Shown piece after piece: positions 12,530 through 26,314 of a DNA stretch of 64,000 nucleotides. Position 1 is the stretch's first letter. The number at the start of each line of letters is the position of its first letter. The DNA comes from Micropterus salmoides (lineage: Eukaryota > Chordata > Actinopteri > Centrarchiformes > Centrarchidae), in NCBI RefSeq assembly GCF_014851395.1, contig NW_024041262.1:13103252-13167251 (forward strand). The letters run 5' to 3'. The notes under the pieces are model-generated. The model did no database searches and was not told where the DNA came from. It was given only the letters and a program-made list of their open reading frames with translations. The position numbers were made by a program, and so were the translations under genes.

Positions 12530-14580
12530 TACAGGGACAGAGACAGAGATGAATGGAAGAAAAGTTAATTCATATCACTTTTCAGCAATAAAACAACCAA
12601 AATTGCCGAAGCAAGAGCGATGACACAGATCCACAGATACAACCTCTGCTATTGGGCGCAAAACAAGGTGAGTTTAGTAAGATGGGAAGTGATAAATAAG
12701 TTTGTTTCCCTGCTTCTGGCCATCTCTGAGATAACATCAAACCTGATAGCGAGTTTCTCATTTGCCATTTACTCGAAGAAGGCGAAGAACTTGTGACAGG
12801 ACGCATTTATCTGTAAACCTACTTCAACATAATTAGAACTCTTAAAAAGAAAAACATTACTCATAAGATGACAAAAATACAGCAGAGGATGTGCACAAAT
12901 TTGCATTTCAATTGAAAATGTCTGAATAAAATCAAGCCTTGAGGGAGGAAAACGGATAATGGACAATAGGGGTCTCCCCCGAATCCTAATCATGCTTGAT
13001 GAAATTGCAGTATGTGTGAGCTGCAGAGCCACGCATTTTATTTAAAGTGCTTGACAATCCTCTATAGACAGACAGGTAATTACAGGATGAATTCTTTACA
13101 GGCTAAAATGCACTTCAGTGTATTCGGATGGAGTCCTGATGATTATATAAAGTTGTGTTAGCAGGGAGTGGAGTTGACCACAAGGCTGATGTGTCTGCTC
13201 TCTTCCCGAAATAAAAAAGAGGGGGGTGGATTACAAATATCTCACAGCTTTTGTTTTCTAAAGACAGCAGACCTTGAGGGGGCGTTCTGTCCTCAATACT
13301 GAACAGATCCCCCCATGGACTACCTTCTGCTCTCTCTGCACTAATCGATTGAAATTGAGATGTGAATATTTGCACTGTGAGTATTTGCACTTCTGCTGTG
13401 TTGTTGAATGTCTGTGAAGTTTAGAAATATCAAAATATCAGGAGAATCTCGGGACTCAGAAAGAAAGGTTTAAAGAAATAGGAGTAGTGGTGTTGACTTT
13501 ATTCTGGTGACTGCAGGACCTGAAACTAACAAACAGAAGTATGTGTAAAATCAGGAATGTGGCTTTTTCAGGGTCCTTTTTGCAGTGAATATGGGGGTGG
13601 ATGATCTCAAACCAGCATCCATAGGGTTGTCAAAACTACCATATTCCTAATTTTTCAGCTCACCTCTGTGTGTGGGTTCAAAACAGAGTCATTTCAAACC
13701 CTTCAGTCATCAGGATAAAGTCAATATGACCAATAACGCTGTGGCAGAAACTGGCTCTATAATTGTTGCCTCTGACTGTTGACCTTCAGCAGAATCACAG
13801 GCAGCGAGGGTCATTTGTCATGTATGCTCCAGTCTCTCTGCTGTGAGCACAACAGCGGGTGATACACGACACAGATAGTCCAGCTTTTCCTTGGCTGGAG
13901 ATGAAACAAACATCTAAAACACCCTGCTGTGTGCCAGCCTGCAAACTTCCGCGAGTCGTCTGACTGAAAGGACTTGGACAAGTCCACTGGCTCTGGAATG
14001 AGAAGTGATGGGACATCTTGTCTTTGAGAAATCAGTAGCAGCCATTTTGGTGCCACTAAGGACCACATATGCACAAATGAACTGACGTCTGAAGCTGAAC
14101 AACTGGTCAGAGTTAATCACCGCTCAATTGAGTAGCACAGAGATAAACTCCTGCCCTTCAGGACAATATGCTGTCTTTCAAATCTGAGCTGGATGAATGT
14201 AGAGAGAAGATAACCCAGTGCTTATCACAGCTACCATATATCACTTCAGCCTGGCAAAGCAATAAAACAACAGTGAAGCCACCCACTCGTGAAAATAATC
14301 TTAAATTAAGTAGATTGAAGACAGTAGGGAGAAGGTGAAAACAAGTTAATGAAACTCTCTGTGATGATCAAAATGATTATGGCCAGAATTGATTAAAAGA
14401 TGAATTAACTTGATGAAGTGGATAATAATGATTAATGTTCTCATAAGTAATATATAATCCCTCAAAGCATACACACACACATACTAACACACACACAAAT
14501 ATGACAATACATTCGCGCATGCAAGCCAGCAAACAAAGCTGCTGATACACTTTCTTTCAGATCATTAATCCATCTCTCCG
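12530..14580. other. No gene seen upstream of doc2a coding start
   Basis: This is A/T-rich sequence with scattered short frames on both strands. None has splice-compatible neighbours or recognisable domains. It is probably 5' UTR intron of doc2a. Confidence 0.5.
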
Positions 14581-14583
14581 CAC

Positions 14584-14586
<3 letters not shown>

Positions 14587-14621
<35 letters not shown>
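14587..14621. repeat. (CA)n microsatellite
   Basis: An almost pure run of about 17 CA units. Confidence 0.95.
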
Positions 14622-14623
<2 letters not shown>

Positions 14624-16054
14624 CATGCAGCCATTGGAGGCTTGTGAGCAAGAGTTTGTTGATATAATGCACACAGTCAGTCGCCTCCCGGTCCCGGCAG
14701 ATGTGGCCCTAAGCTGGAGCAGCCCGAGCACCACCAGCACACGTACAGCCAGGAGGACTGCTGGCTTGCAGCTCGCGGGGAAGCAGAAGCTCACGGGGAG
14801 CTCATGATTGATCGCTTTCATGCTGCCAGCTGGAATCTCTCTCTCATCTTCTCTTTTCATCATCATCTTGTTGCGCAGAAGTGAGGCAATGCACCCTCAC
14901 AATAAAACGGCGCAGATTTTCTGGTGCCAAATCTAGTTCACATACATGACTCTTGGCATTGGAGCACATGGCCGAACAACTTTACATAATTCCTATAAGC
15001 CACAAGACAATGGCCCAAGATGTCTACAGAAGCTACATACAGTTAGCCCTGTGGCTTTTAGTTATGCAACCAGATACAGTACAGCATATCATTCCACCTT
15101 GTACATATGTGTGAGGTTACATAGGTTTCCAGTTGCGTGAACAAAGCTGCCATCAGTCAGTGTACAGGAATATCTTTGGGCAACATGCGACCACCCCTCC
15201 TCCTCTTTCAGCTCCTTCACTTTAAATTAGAGTCACATCGCAGCATGGGCGCTCTATTTCTCAACCCCCCTCCTCTAAATTCCCATCTCCATCTCCACCT
15301 CTTCACTTCTTCTCGCCTCTTTATCTCTGTCATTATCTCTCTGTCAGTCTTTCCCAGACACCATTATTCCACCTGTAGGTATGTGAGGATGTCTCTCTCC
15401 CTCTCTCTTGGTTGGATTTCTTCTTCTCTTGTGTCCTACATACAATGGGCCCCTGCGGCAGGCTCCGTTCACCTTTAAATAACAAGCTTCTGGCTGACAG
15501 GCAGATGGTACAATACAGTGGCGCACACTGTACTTACTCATTAGAGCTTGACAATCGACACATCATTCGTTACCTAACAACTGTGACAGCGAGCACTTGT
15601 CAATTAGAGCCAAGTTATTTTCAAGCAGCCAGGGATGAGTGAACTTCAGTGTGTGTGAGTGACAGTGTGTGAGCCTCACATGTCTGTGTGTGTTGGTATG
15701 TGTGAAAGAAAAGTGAAGGAGCGGGTAAAAAACAGACTGCCACATGTTGCACCTGTCCTCCGTGTGAGGATGATGCAGAATAAATGTGCCCGTCTCTCAG
15801 TCTGGCTTCTGCTGCATCAGTTTGTATCCTCCCATGCATGAGTTTACTAGACAAAACAACACATACAGGAACCAAACACACAAGTAAAGTGAAGATATAA
15901 TGATGGTGATAGAGGGAGAAGGAAAGATAAAACATTTTAAAAGAAGAGGTGAGAAACATAAAGGTGTATCTCATGCAGAAAAATGAGGGTAAACATTTAA
16001 ATCACAAAAGAACTGTCTGCAATTCAGAATAAACAAATAAAGACGTTAACTTAC

Positions 16055-16240
16055 CTCAGTGATAGTGCAATTGTGAAACTCCTCATAAAAAATAGGGGAT
16101 TCCAGTGCAGAGAGGAGAGGGAGACTAACTAACAGGTGGTGAAGAGAGGAGCAGAAACTAGAGAGTGAGGGGAGAGAGAAAGAGAGACAGAGAGAGGGAG
16201 AGGGGGACTGAGTGAGCCCTACGTGTATCATTAAAAATTA
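16055..16240 (-). other. Candidate 5' UTR exon of doc2a ending in a strong splice donor
   Basis: On the minus strand, ACTGAG followed by GTAAGTTA at 16055/16054 is a near-consensus splice donor. The first coding exon of doc2a has an acceptor-like CCCTGTAG just before CTCTATG at about 12529. Joining them would give a 5' UTR intron of about 3.5 kb, which is common in Doc2 genes. The right-hand limit of the exon is unknown; 16240 is only a guess. This is inference from splice signals alone. Confidence 0.25.
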
Positions 16241-16442
16241 AATGCATGAATAGTTCAAGTTGAGATGAAAACGAGGAGCAGAGGGGAGAGAGGAGAGCGG
16301 CATGCTGGAGGAGCAAGATGTGGAGGAGGATGGAGGGAGTCAAGAGGAAGAGAGAGAGGCAGTGGGGAGCTCTTCCTTGACATTCTGTTGTGCATGTGAC
16401 TGTTTCGCCTGACTCCCGCTTGCATCCCCCCAACATCACCCC

Positions 16443-16490
16443 CACACACACAAACACACGCACGCACGCACGCACACACACACACAAACA
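16443..16490. repeat. CA / CGCA compound microsatellite
   Basis: CACACA units are interrupted by a block of CGCA units (16459-16474), then CA resumes. Alternating purine-pyrimidine sequence of this kind is prone to Z-DNA. Confidence 0.9.
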
Positions 16491-16499
16491 TTTTTTTAG

Positions 16500-18025
16500 T
16501 TTTTGTCCTAGAAGACTTAAACTAACCTTAAAGGATAATGCTGATGATATTCTACATTTATCAGAAACTTTTTAGATTACAGCCCACAAGGTATAGCACA
16601 ATCCTTCCCAATTTACAGAGTACCAGTACAGTACATATAAATACATGTAGGCACAAGAAAACAAGATGTGAACTTTGAGAATAAGATGGTCACAATGTGG
16701 AAACTTTAATTAATACTCTTGATACTTATTATGTTGTACAGTTGTACCGTAATCTAAAGCGAAAGCGAAAAGTTTGTTCATCGTTTAACGCCAAATGCGA
16801 CAAAGTGTGATTGGAAACTGACTTAAAGAATAAATCAATATAAAAACTACACCAAAATAAATGTGACTTAAATGTCCACTGAGAGACAAAAAATGGCGGC
16901 AAATGAAAACATCAGATCTGTGTGGACCGATGAGCAGACTTTAACTTTCCTCTAAATAATAAACAAAACAAACATAAATCATCTTATCTTAATGATGTCC
17001 CACCATTTGACTCTTAGAATTACATCTTACTGGAGCATTAGTTCCACCTATTGCTTTTCTCCATAAACCAACTCCCAATATGCATAACAGCAGATGGAAA
17101 TGGACGTTTTCCTTTTCTGAAAGTTTGGATGGCTTATATGGCCAGTGGGTGTAACAATCTTGGAATAATGCGTGAACAAGTTAGATTGTTCTTACCAATC
17201 TGCCAGAATTGCATGAACGCAAAATTAGACCTTTTATTGAAAAAAATGACTGCGCTAAGCTTCCTGAAGTCTTCAAAGAAGCTGCCAGTTTTGGTGCCAT
17301 CGTTTATGGGGACTAAAACCTGTGGTCACCTGCTGTGTACGCTCTAGCTGGACAGGCTGCAAAAAGGTGATGAGTGGGTGAATAAACTGGTACACCCCAT
17401 AACTCCCCATTACTATGGAATTCTAATTGCACATTGGACCAACCCTCTGTGCTCAATTAACGTTCAATGACAACATTAAGTGCCACTGCAGGTAGTAATG
17501 TTCCCCACATAGGCTACTATACGTGGGTAAGATAAACAGACATTCGTGCAGGAGATCTATGCAATCTTGACATTCTTGTGTAGGACAGCCGGCCTGTTTT
17601 TACATTTGTCCTTAATGTACAGATTAAACAAACATGGTACAATGTGTTAATAAGACAGAATTCCTTCAATTTTGGACAGCCCCATGGTTAGCTGTCTCCC
17701 CCAGCTTCCAGTCTTGGCTCTAGATTTGTACTTAATATACATACATGAGAGTGGCTCATGTAAGAAAGCGAATCATCATATTTCCCAAAATATTCAAACA
17801 TTCCTCAACCATGTTACATTAACCCTAACCTCACCAAAATGGTGAAAAGTCTTAACCCTAAAATCCAAAGGTTTATCTTGGATGAACCTGGTTTGTTTCT
17901 CCAAATGAGAAATCAGTCCTCATAGTGTGGGTGATACACGGTGTGCACACACAGCTATTCTTATTGAATGCAGGTTTTGTATTTATTTCAAGGATAACTC
18001 TAAACTAATACTCTGTGTCTCTCTC
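16500..18025. other. No gene seen
   Basis: This intergenic sequence is A/T rich, with no domain-bearing frame. An AACCCTAACC word at about 17820 is too short to be a telomeric repeat. Confidence 0.5.
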
Positions 18026-18026
18026 T

Positions 18027-18030
<4 letters not shown>

Positions 18031-18106
<76 letters not shown>
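18031..18106. repeat. (CA)38 microsatellite
   Basis: A perfect run of 38 CA units, preceded by CTCTCTCTC. It is the longest simple repeat in the window and very likely polymorphic. Confidence 0.97.
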
Positions 18107-18108
<2 letters not shown>

Positions 18109-18518
18109 CTCTATGGTCTCTTCAGTCTCAGTTCCTCTATATAATTAAGCTAATGGTTCTTGAGTCAGTGATAGACAAGGGGAAACATACTATTTCCCCC
18201 TTGGGTCTATTGAAGGGACAAAATTGGTGTTCTCTCTGTGTCACGGTCTCTTTTTATCTGACTTGTCTCTCTCTCTCTTATTTATTGCTTCTTTCTTTCA
18301 GTTTCAAGTCCACACAGTCTCTGAAACTCTCCGTCTATCAAAGAGAGGAGCGGGAAAGCTGTCACATAGCACAGGCTGTTGAATAGACTTACTGGTGGGG
18401 TTTTTTGGTGTTATCTTTTTGATAATAAAATTGCATGATGTCTTTATCCAGTGGTGTTGTTCATGTCTCTGTCCTTTCTTATCTCATGCCCCCTCTCCAG
18501 GTCTCTCTGTCTCTTTGG

Positions 18519-18520
<2 letters not shown>

Positions 18521-18568
<48 letters not shown>

Positions 18569-18573
18569 CACAC
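18521..18573. repeat. (CA)n microsatellite
   Basis: About 26 CA units with one A insertion near 18553. Confidence 0.95.
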
Positions 18574-18705
18574 CCTCATGTATGTGTTGGTTCCATTAAA
18601 ATAATGCCATGGCACAGACAAGCATGAATGCATTAACACGGTAATATAACAAACACAAGCCTCCAGATAAAGATGACTCCCACTCATTCATGCAAACAGC
18701 TCATG

Positions 18706-18706
<1 letters not shown>

Positions 18707-18739
<33 letters not shown>
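18707..18739. repeat. (CA)n microsatellite
   Basis: About 16 perfect CA units; the third such tract within 710 bp. Confidence 0.95.
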
Positions 18740-18741
<2 letters not shown>

Positions 18742-18744
18742 ACA

Positions 18745-21700
18745 CTGCAATTGAGAGCCACTGCTCTGCCAACTCCGTCAAAAGATCCCAATCCCTGTAT
18801 CAAATTTTTTCAGCTTTAGTCCACTTCCCTTCCTCTTCCCTCCTCCTCTTCATATCTCCATACCCTCCTGTCGCCTGTTTATGAGAACTGAAAATCTCCT
18901 CATTATAAATGCATAGTCTTTATGAGCTCTCTCCACACCAATTATGTCAGGGACGGGTGCTAGTGCTTTAATAAAAAAACGGCTGACCAAGTCTACAATG
19001 GCTCTGACAAGAACGAATGACATCAGCAAAGCAGTCAACCTGTTTGCACTCAAACAAACACTGACAGGAATGGTTTCCCAAACCAATTATAAAATGGGAG
19101 TCACTTACTGGACAACTAGACAATTTATGGAATATGTTACAACAATAAATAAATGGTGCAATGTGATATATTCTTACATATAACCAATTTTATACCGATT
19201 TCAGACATACTTTAATTTTATTATACTGTTTGCTTTGTATGGGTTGGTTAAGGATCCTACATATACGGTATCATTATTTAATGGAATTATATTTAATAAT
19301 AAAATAAATTTTACACATTTCTGCAATAGTGTCAGCAGCCATCTCATTTTCAACTGCTTTCCTTTGGCAAGACCAAATACAAACATACAGTAAGAAACTA
19401 CAAAATCACCAACATAAACATAAACATCATGCACAAATCATGGTGAGCAACATGAAGCAAGACAACATAGATGAAATATTATTAATTATTAACAAAAATA
19501 TCCACTATACGGAGTAGTCATGCAAAGCTGTATGAAACAACAGAACAATAAATACTGTTAATATTAGCCAAACCGCCCCTCAAAGCCAAGCACAGGAACT
19601 AGTCCCTGCAGTTTGGTTAACTGGTGAGATGGCCTTAGCTGAAACTGAATAAACTCACTTTTTCATGTTCATTGTCATTTTTGACTCTCCATCATCTCAG
19701 TAATTGAGTTGGTTACCACATAAGACATTAGTTACATCTTAAATCATAAAAGAAAAAAATAACCAGCTAAAAGCTAAATTAGCGTAGCTTAGCAGAGTAG
19801 CAGCTAAAAGAATTTGTGTGATTTCATGTGGGTAGACTGAATTTGAATCACATACTTATTCAAGTGTATTAAGTGTGGGGTATAATCATTACAATGATTA
19901 AACTAGCTCATGAGTTCAAATAGACAAGAAAGCTGAAGATTTTATTTGTAGTTTTCCCTGCGCCATTTAGATTGTCCAAACCGTGAGTGCAGTATCTAAA
20001 TTTATTTAAGGTTTTACTCTAAGCAAGGTCTGTGACAATGAGTAATAGTCAGCAAAAAAAGGGCACAACGTCGCTGTTTCTGTAGTTACTGCTTTCTGGC
20101 TTTGTTTGCAAGGCAGCAAACATAGGCAGCATTAGATAAGATAAGATAAGATGTAGGCTAGATAAAGTAAAACATTAAAAAAACAATAGGCTATTAAACA
20201 CATAAGCCATGCAGCACAATGTCAAAAGACACAACTGTAAAAATATTAAAATCACATTTTTAATCAATTATTATAATTTGTTAATAAAATACTAATACTA
20301 AATACTAATAAATACGGCAATATCATGTCATCTGGTAACAGGCATAGGACATGAGACAATTAAGCAGCACGTTAGCAAAATAATGATAATTGATAGCAAA
20401 TTTGTTTTGTGAGTTAGTAGTGTTCACATGTCTTTGGGAGCTGTTTTTTTTAAACTTTGTGGGAAGATGTTCTTATTTCTTATTTCCAGTGGTAGTGGTA
20501 GTATATTATGTATGTGTGCTACATACTCAAAATACATGTATAATAATTAACTTGTGTAAAAGCTGACAATATATAACAAAATACAAAAAGACAGGACAGG
20601 ATGTTCCTATTTTACAGAGCATGTGATTCCTTTTTTATGGGAGTAAAATCCTGTTTTCTCTCGACTCTTAGCCATGTGTCTTCAAGGTTGTCATGTACCG
20701 GAAAGAAAAGCACTCTGCTACACTGCTTCTTCAGTATTGCCACTCATTGATATGAGTTCCCCTGATATATTGCATGACTCACAGGTCCATGTGTGAAATG
20801 GAAATGCTAGCACACTTTTATGTTAGAAATGAAAAGAGAAGAGCCTGATAACAACACTGAATAAAGAAATGCAGCAGTTGTTGAGATACCAGGAGTGTCC
20901 CTCCATCAATACATATGTATGATTTATTGATGAAACAGAAGATTATGTGCGAGGCTTGGGCTTGCTGTACAGCTTTGTTTTGGGGGAAGCTTTTGTGGGA
21001 AATCTGCAGTAACACCAACAACGGACCCCCTCATAACCCAATGGAGAGGAAGAAGAAGCTGAGGAAACAAGATGGATGGGGGGGGGATTGGCAGATAGCT
21101 TCAATAGGAGAGGAAACCGCATTAATAACAAATATTAAAGTTGTAAAAGAGGTTGTCTGCAAATACTGACTCTAGAACAGTAGTGTTCATGCATTTTATT
21201 TATTTGTAGAGTAATTAAACAGCCTCACAAAAGTGGATTGCTGACATTTCCAAAAAAAATAGTAGAGGGAGAATGTCAGCAGCAGAGTTAGGTGATTAAA
21301 ACCATTCAACCAAACACTGCACACAATTTGTATCACTTGAGACGATCTAGATAGCATGTAGATGAAGGATCAGCATCAGACAATACACAATGAAGTCCTG
21401 ACTACCTAAGGAACTGTCTTTGAAGGGTTTATTATTTTAATCTTATGACTGGGTAATCCATAAAGAACCAAAGGTAGCGCACTATGGAGGGTGAAAAATA
21501 TACACTTTTGTATGAAACAATAAATGGAAAGAGTACAATGTTTTAGCCTCAAGCACGTGCTTCTCTGAAATAAAAATCAAAATGAGTTTCATATTATATT
21601 ACTGCATATGTGCCTTTGCTCACTGCATATCATCCTGGGTGCTGTCCCAGTTGCCTTTTCTATTTTTGCAACTCCCCTATAAAGCTTTACATCTAGAGAC

Positions 21701-23400
21701 ATGAGAGTCTCTGACTAACAGAGACATTATTAGATGTCCACTCATGCAGGTGCAAATTGGTTCCGGTGGAAAGACAGGAACAAACATAAAACTCATCTTA
21801 AAGCTGTTTCATTTCAAGCTGTGTTTGAATGAGGAAAACATGCTGCGTGATGATAAACACACAGACACTGACGAGATGTTTGACGGCACAGTCACTCAGC
21901 GAGTGGCCTTGGTTGCCATATGGAGAGGAGCTGCTGGAACAGTCATGGAGGGCAGAGAACAAGTTTACATGAGTGCATGACTGGCTGTGATGTGTGCAGC
22001 AGCATCTGAACCCTGCCACCTAATGTGCAGATCCACACAGCAGGCACGTTCGTGTGTCATTGTACCTACATTTGCACATGATAAAGGGATGTGGGTAGTA
22101 TGTTTATGCATGCAGTGTGTGTGTCTCTGTGCATGTGTCAAAAGCTTCCTCTGGTGCTGCTATAATCGTGTAGCTGCCTAAAACTGTGCGGGGAATAGAG
22201 CAGACAGTTAATACAATCATGTACAGTAATATCTTGTGTGCAAGAGAAGAAAGCCTCGCCCGTTTCTTTAGGACTGATTAAATAAAGTGTTATATTGCAA
22301 AAAAAATCAATATAATGGAGATCTGTAATATACACAAGACCCCAGGCTGTGACAGATAGCATAGCGTTTGTGGAAAAAGCAGGAATTAACATAACTTCAC
22401 AGGTTGTTTCAGCTCACTAATTTTCTTATTGAACTAAATGAGGAAATTACTGAGGAGAGGAAGCAATTACAGATTATTGCCACTGGACTATGGCTCCTCA
22501 CCTTCCCCAAATGACTGGAGTTCAAACCATTACGGTCAGACTCTGAATTTAGATTGTTATATATCACCATAACTGTGCATTTAATGGTGTAAAACACAAC
22601 TTGGAGATCAGACTTTGGAAGCGTCACAAGCAAATGCTGATATGGGTTTTTTTATGTAAGGAAATATAAACCATAATCATACTGACACTCTAAAAGAGAA
22701 TAAAAATTTTTTTGGACGTATTTGTGAGAACAGCCTCTGCGTGGGCGTTTCCCATGTTAGCGGATGTCTGATATTTGAGGGCCAGCATTGTTCGGAGGTG
22801 TGCTGTCTACCTATGGGGTTCACTATAGACTGAAGCAAGTCCGTTTTCCTGGCTCAAAATTAGTAAGAGGTAGTGCAATCCTGATAATGTGCACACGCCT
22901 GCGTGTGTACCGTGCCTTCAACTGGTACATTTTAAATGTTCTAATAATTGTATGATTAAAGAAATTAAGCATATTTGATTGAAAATATAAAGGTGTCGTG
23001 TTCAACAGTGTCAACACATCTGCGTACTGCAGTTACAAATGACAGAAATCCTCCGAAAACGTTAAAAATTATTTATATAAAACAGTTTCAAAAAGGTAAG
23101 AACTGCTCAAAACTCAGCGACATATTGAACCTGTGATATTCATATTTGTTAAAAAGCAAAGATAATTGTTCAAAATATTATCATCATATTCATTTAAAAA
23201 TATACTGTATATTCAGCTAATTTCATCCACACCCTAGATGTTTTTATTCACATGGCCTCAAGATGCAGTTGTGGTGGTGTCAGTGCCATGCTCTGTTCAA
23301 ATCTAATTTAGTGGCTGTGGTAATAAAACCCTAGAAAATGAATATTTACAGTAGTATTATATTGTATTTTGCACATCAGTTTTGATATTTATATATATGT
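18745..23400. other. Gene desert, nothing supported
   Basis: This is A/T-rich intergenic sequence with many TAATA words. No coding frame longer than about 85 codons occurs and none resembles a known family. No tRNA-like cloverleaf was noticed. Confidence 0.5.
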
Positions 23401-23406
23401 TGAGTT

Positions 23407-23727
23407 TTTAACCCCTTGACGCCGATTGTTGCGAATTCGCATCATACCTCTTCCTTGCAGACTGCAAGCCAAGATAGCACATGGATTCTCCCAATGCCTG
23501 TTGGTGCATATTCAATATGCACCTAGGAACCTTTTGCAAGCCCTGGTTTCTCGTTTATGCCTGTTGTCGCTAATTTGCATCATACCTACACATACCTGAA
23601 TTTATATCTTTTCAATGTTATATAGAAAAATGTACAATTTTCACTTAATTTAACATCACCTTGAAAGCAAATGAAAACACAAATAATTTTTTAAATTTTT
23701 TTATTGTAAAAAAATTCAGGCGTTAAA
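23407..23727. repeat. Possible piggyBac-like remnant bounded by TTAA
   Basis: The left side reads TTAACCCCTTGACGCC (23407 on) and the right side TTCAGGCGTTAA (ends about 23727). Both inner parts show GGCG/CGCC next to TTAA, which is the piggyBac target. A unit of about 27 bp ending GCATCATACCT occurs at about 23424-23450 and again at about 23559-23588. The right terminus looks shortened. The assignment is tentative. Confidence 0.3.
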
Positions 23728-24781
23728 TTCCTGTATCATTTAAGTCTACAGTTTTGCATACATTCGCTTACTAAATGCAAGCTGACAAGCTGTTATGTCA
23801 GCAATGTTTAAATCTGTGGCTAAAGTGTAAAGTGCTGAAATGTTCCCTGAAAATGGGAGCACGGCATCAACTTGCCTTCTTTTTTTTCTCACAAAAGTGC
23901 ATACATACAGCCTCAGGTGATGTGCAGCCAGCCACATTCAAAACTGAATTCTATTAAAAGTACATTGATATGCAAAAAGGCTTGAAAGGGCATTTGAAAA
24001 TGAAGATTTCCTTAGTCTGATGGTTGGTTTGCAGTTTTTACATAGTCATTGTACAGTAGGACTGCTTGGGTATATAAGAAAAATGTGTTTAATTTAATAT
24101 TTTGTACAAAAAGTACTTTGCTGTCGCAGCCAAACAGCCTCTCAGACTGAGGCAGTCAGTAGTTGAGGCTGTATCATTTCACAGGGAACTAAAAAGTGAA
24201 AATTGATTCAAAACTTCAGTTGAAGTGTTCATGGCCAAACACAAGGTTTTATTAGCTTTTCAGCAGTGTGAAAAATACAGTCACAGCTAACCGCGTGTAT
24301 GCTAATGACAGTAAATCACGATGCCATCCACAGCAATCACATTGGTGACAATATGTTATCTGACCAATTTGCAATTTTTATCAGGAGATTAAAAATAATT
24401 TATAACATGGGACTTGAACAGATTTCTGTTTGAAGCTCTAATTAGAGGGTGACTTCTGATTAAATTAATTTTATATGGAAGTATGAGGCACATGCTAATT
24501 TTAGACTGAGCTGGTGACAGACAGGCTGCAAAGTAAAAGCAAACTCAAAACAAGGCCTCAATATAATTATGTAAAACTTGATTAATAAACATTTACAAAA
24601 TTTTGACATGAGATGTTCAGCTTTTTCATAATTATTTGGCTGCTTTATTACATGACATAAGCTTGGGGCTGTAATCAGCAAGTCTGTTGAAGTGTTTGAA
24701 AGTGCAGTGTTAATGAATTATGACTTTGAGCAAAAGAAAGAAATGGAAAATAGAAGGAGAGGCTGCAGAAAGACAAAAAAT

Positions 24782-24798
24782 GGGGGGGGGGGGGGGGG
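24782..24798. repeat. Poly-G tract (17 nt)
   Basis: Seventeen uninterrupted G residues in a purine-rich stretch; no gene is attached. Confidence 0.9.
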
Positions 24799-25689
24799 CA
24801 GGAAAGAGAAAGACAGGGAGGAAGGACAAACATAGAGGGATGGGAAGAAGAAGAGACGGGCTGTCAGATAAACATTTTTGAAGCCGAGACTTTAAATTGT
24901 CTTTTTTTATCTCCTGAAATCTCTGAAAGGCTGGATATGAGAATAAGAGAGGGCTTCACCAGAAAACAGTCAAATAATCAAATCATCTAGAAAATGCCTC
25001 ACTGAGGAGACTGAAGTCATTCCGGCTGTGTTGGGATATTGATTTTACATATCAGGGACACCTCCTTCATTCTCACAACGCTTTTGAAATTCCTCAGGGA
25101 TTCAGGATGTATTGAAGAAAACATCAGAGTCCTGTGCCTCTGATGAGGAGAGACAAGTCTTTATTGTGTTATGTAGTTTACTTCATGAGGACAATAACAC
25201 ATGAATATTCCAAACAGCCATCTAGAAAATATATTTCTCATAAACAACATTTGCCATCCCACAATTCCTTTGCAAATTACACAAACACCTTTCATTTGCT
25301 TTTCCACCTCATCCGCATCTATTATTAACCAATTTAAGATGTTAAACAACAATTTAAGTGTCAAATTTCAGGTTGAGGAAACAGGACAAATGAGAAGAGA
25401 GTAAGATAAAGCTACACACTAGCAAGCTTTCCGATCTGAATGTCCCAGTCCGAGGAGTAATGGCTCTTCAAATACAGCTAAATTAGGTCCGTCAGATGAC
25501 AGCTAAGTCAAGTGATGCCTGGAACAATAACTTCAAGAGTGACCTTCGATTATCCAGTTCTGCTTTCATAGCAAAGCTCACAGGACATCTCTGTACCAGA
25601 CTGACACAGATAGCTGTGCTCTAATAAATTAAGATTTATGTCAAAATTAGAAGAAAGGATCTGGAAGTTATTTGCTGGGTATGGGTGGG

Positions 25690-26065
25690 AATAGTTAAAC
25701 ATTTTGGGAATACACTTATTTGCTTCATGGCAGAGAGTTGATACCACTCTCACATCTGTCTGTTACTTTTAAAACTACAGCCAGCTAGCTTAGCTTAGCA
25801 TAAAAAGTGAGTTGAGGGGTGGCAGTGAGTTCAAAAAATCTGAATGGACCAAATGGTGTAGAAGTTTTTAGATGGCTAAGAAATTTAAATCAGATTTTAA
25901 TAGCATTGGACAGAACCAGGCTAGCTGTTATGCCTGTTTCCAGTCTTTATGGTACTAAGCTAATGTTCTCCTGGCTGTAGCTTCATATTCAAGTCCGAGA
26001 GTGGTAAAAAACTCTTGGAAAGAAATCAAATAAGTGCATTTCTCAAAATATCGAGTTTTTGCTTT
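25690..26065. mobile_element. MITE-like repeat, copy B (most complete)
   Basis: The left end ATTTTGGGAATACACTTATT and the right end AAATAAGTGCATTTCTCAAA are inverted and similar. Inside are GATACCACTCTCAC and, inverted, GAGAGTGG, plus GTTTCCAGTCTTTATG, CTAAGCTAA and CTGGCTGTAGCTTCATATT. It shares these blocks with copies A (4912-5102) and C (27645-27835). It has no coding capacity. Confidence 0.6.
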
Positions 26066-26250
26066 AAAGCTTATCAACCGTGAAATCAACCTGCAATCCA
26101 AGCAGCAGTAAAACTGAATATGTCCAAAGATTTACAAGGCAGACAACTGGTTTTGTTATTATCACCACTGTGGGGTCAAGTTTGCAGTATATTACCTGGA
26201 AGCTGAAGAGGAAACAAAGCATTGGTGACACATCCATGTCAGTGATTATG

Positions 26251-26254
<4 letters not shown>

Positions 26255-26310
<56 letters not shown>
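26255..26310. repeat. (CA)28 microsatellite
   Basis: A perfect run of about 28 CA units. Confidence 0.96.

Positions 26311-26314
<4 letters not shown>

Noticed and set aside
13811..14120. Overlapping minus-strand frames upstream of doc2a
   Set aside because: Three frames are open at once, typical of chance; no family resemblance.
15137..15974. Several overlapping frames of about 110 codons on both strands
   Set aside because: Rich in Ser/Leu/His from CT repeats, no splice-compatible neighbours and no domain.
17820..17870. AACCCTAACC words suggesting interstitial telomere repeat
   Set aside because: Only one or two imperfect units and no tandem array.
18015..18386. Open frames running through the CA tract (His-Thr repeats)
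   Set aside because: The frame is open only because CACACA has no stop; there is no start context or domain.
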